Positions 37,926-38,668 of a stretch of DNA of 38,668 bases are shown here, in pieces; position 1 is the first letter of the stretch, and every line of letters begins with the position of its first letter. The stretch covers positions 1-38,668 of the forward strand of contig JALUWF010000283.1 in the NCBI GenBank assembly GCA_027019785.1, in the 5' to 3' direction. The notes beneath the pieces were generated by a model. It did not search any database. It was given only the letters and a program-made list of their open reading frames with translations, and was not told the DNA's origin. The position numbers were made by a program, and so were the translations under genes. The DNA comes from Mariprofundus sp. (GTDB lineage: Bacteria; Pseudomonadota; Zetaproteobacteria; Mariprofundales; Mariprofundaceae).

Positions 37926-38492
37926 TCAGATTGCCGCTGATTTCGTCAGCCTGTTTTGATCCGTGTGATGAAATATCGCATCATTCACCGGAATCCAAAG
38001 TTGCGTGTCTTCCTTATAACTGAAGCTGCCATCATCATGCATGCTGACATCCAGTTCATATTTCATTGTTTTGTAGGATGCATCGAGATATTGATTGGAT
38101 AAAATGCCATATGTTTCAGAGCCAACCTCAGCCGACAGGTGAAAATTGCGACTATCCGGCTCGGCATCACCGCTGGCATTGATTAGCACGCCACGCGGCA
38201 CCATAAAACAGCGCAGCACTTGCTTGTTGCCACCATCCCACAACCAGTAACCCAGCTCTTCATGGAATGCATCATCCTCGCCCAGACGCCAGGCTGTCAT
38301 ACTGTAGCGCAGGCCGTATAATTCCTGCGGCCCGTTCCGAACCGGCCCCAGCGGTTCAAATACAGCCCGTTCGCGGAATTTTGTCTCTTTTTCCTGGCTG
38401 TGAACTCTTGAGAAATCAACACCTTGATCCCCTTCCCATATTCCAGCTAATACAGCCAGTGGCCCGAGATTTTGTTTCATTGCATCGCTCAT
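37926..38492 (-). CDS. Heme-binding beta-barrel (nitrobindin/FABP-like) domain protein
   Basis: LGPLAVLAGIWEGDQGVDFS...FREBAVFEPLGP-like region (FRERAVFEPLGPVRNGPQELYGLRY), ELGYWLWDGGNKQVLRCFMVPRG. Confidence 0.75.
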   Translation of the reverse strand: MSDAMKQNLGPLAVLAGIWEGDQGVDFSRVHSQEKETKFRERAVFEPLGPVRNGPQELYGLRYSMTAWRLGEDDAFHEELGYWLWDGGNKQVLRCFMVPRGVLINASGDAEPDSRNFHLSAEVGSETYGILSNQYLDASYKTMKYELDVSMHDDGSFSYKEDTQLWIPVNDAIFHHTDQNRLTKSAAI

Positions 38493-38591
38493 ACTTCCTC
38501 CTTTTTAGCCCTGCTTATTTCGATACGCTTTGCCGCCTTATACCACGCTGCACTATTCGCATTGTCAAACGACAAGTGTGCGTCAAAATCA

Positions 38592-38622
38592 TTCACCGCA
38601 AAGTACGCAGAGTTTCGCAGAG
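38592..38622. repeat. Dispersed-type GCAAAG/GCAGAG unit repeat
   Basis: TTCACCGCAAAGTACGCAGAGTTTCGCAGAG. Confidence 0.5.
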
Positions 38623-38668
38623 TAAAACCTAATCAATCGTTATAGACAGGCAACGATTCAGCATGCCC

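Overview
This 38.7 kb window looks like a heavy-metal and xenobiotic resistance/efflux accessory region from a Gram-negative, probably proteobacterial, genome, with a housekeeping flank at the 3' end. Left to right: (i) a leftward MerR-regulated set of outer-membrane 'transporter'-like proteins; (ii) an arsR + 4-TM membrane protein pair; (iii) an AhpD-like/HAD dehalogenase operon divergent from a TetR gene; (iv) a Cus-type HME-RND copper/silver efflux operon with a Cys-rich leader protein, a SHOCT protein and a Met-rich c-type cytochrome; (v) a leftward HAE-RND tripartite pump with TetR; (vi) a Bcr/CflA-like MFS gene and gene debris (truncated GST, old-yellow-enzyme fragment); (vii) a TetR / cytochrome b561 / YceI / CDGSH operon; (viii) a damaged toxin-antitoxin locus, decayed IS110-family transposase and ynfA; (ix) a second arsR + 4-TM pair; (x) a mer operon (merR-T-P-small CPSCH ORF-merF-merA-CopZ-like Fe-S protein); (xi) LOG-family, OmpA, nadA, cytochromes c, ilvD and a heme-binding beta-barrel protein. 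The most interesting items are the duplicated arsR/4-TM module with a shared operator-like sequence at the same distance from both start codons, three MerR-type 19-bp-spacer promoters (one predicted leaderless), an unannotated 37-aa membrane peptide ending CPSCH translationally coupled to merP, and several gene remnants. All family names come from reading motifs; no searches were run.
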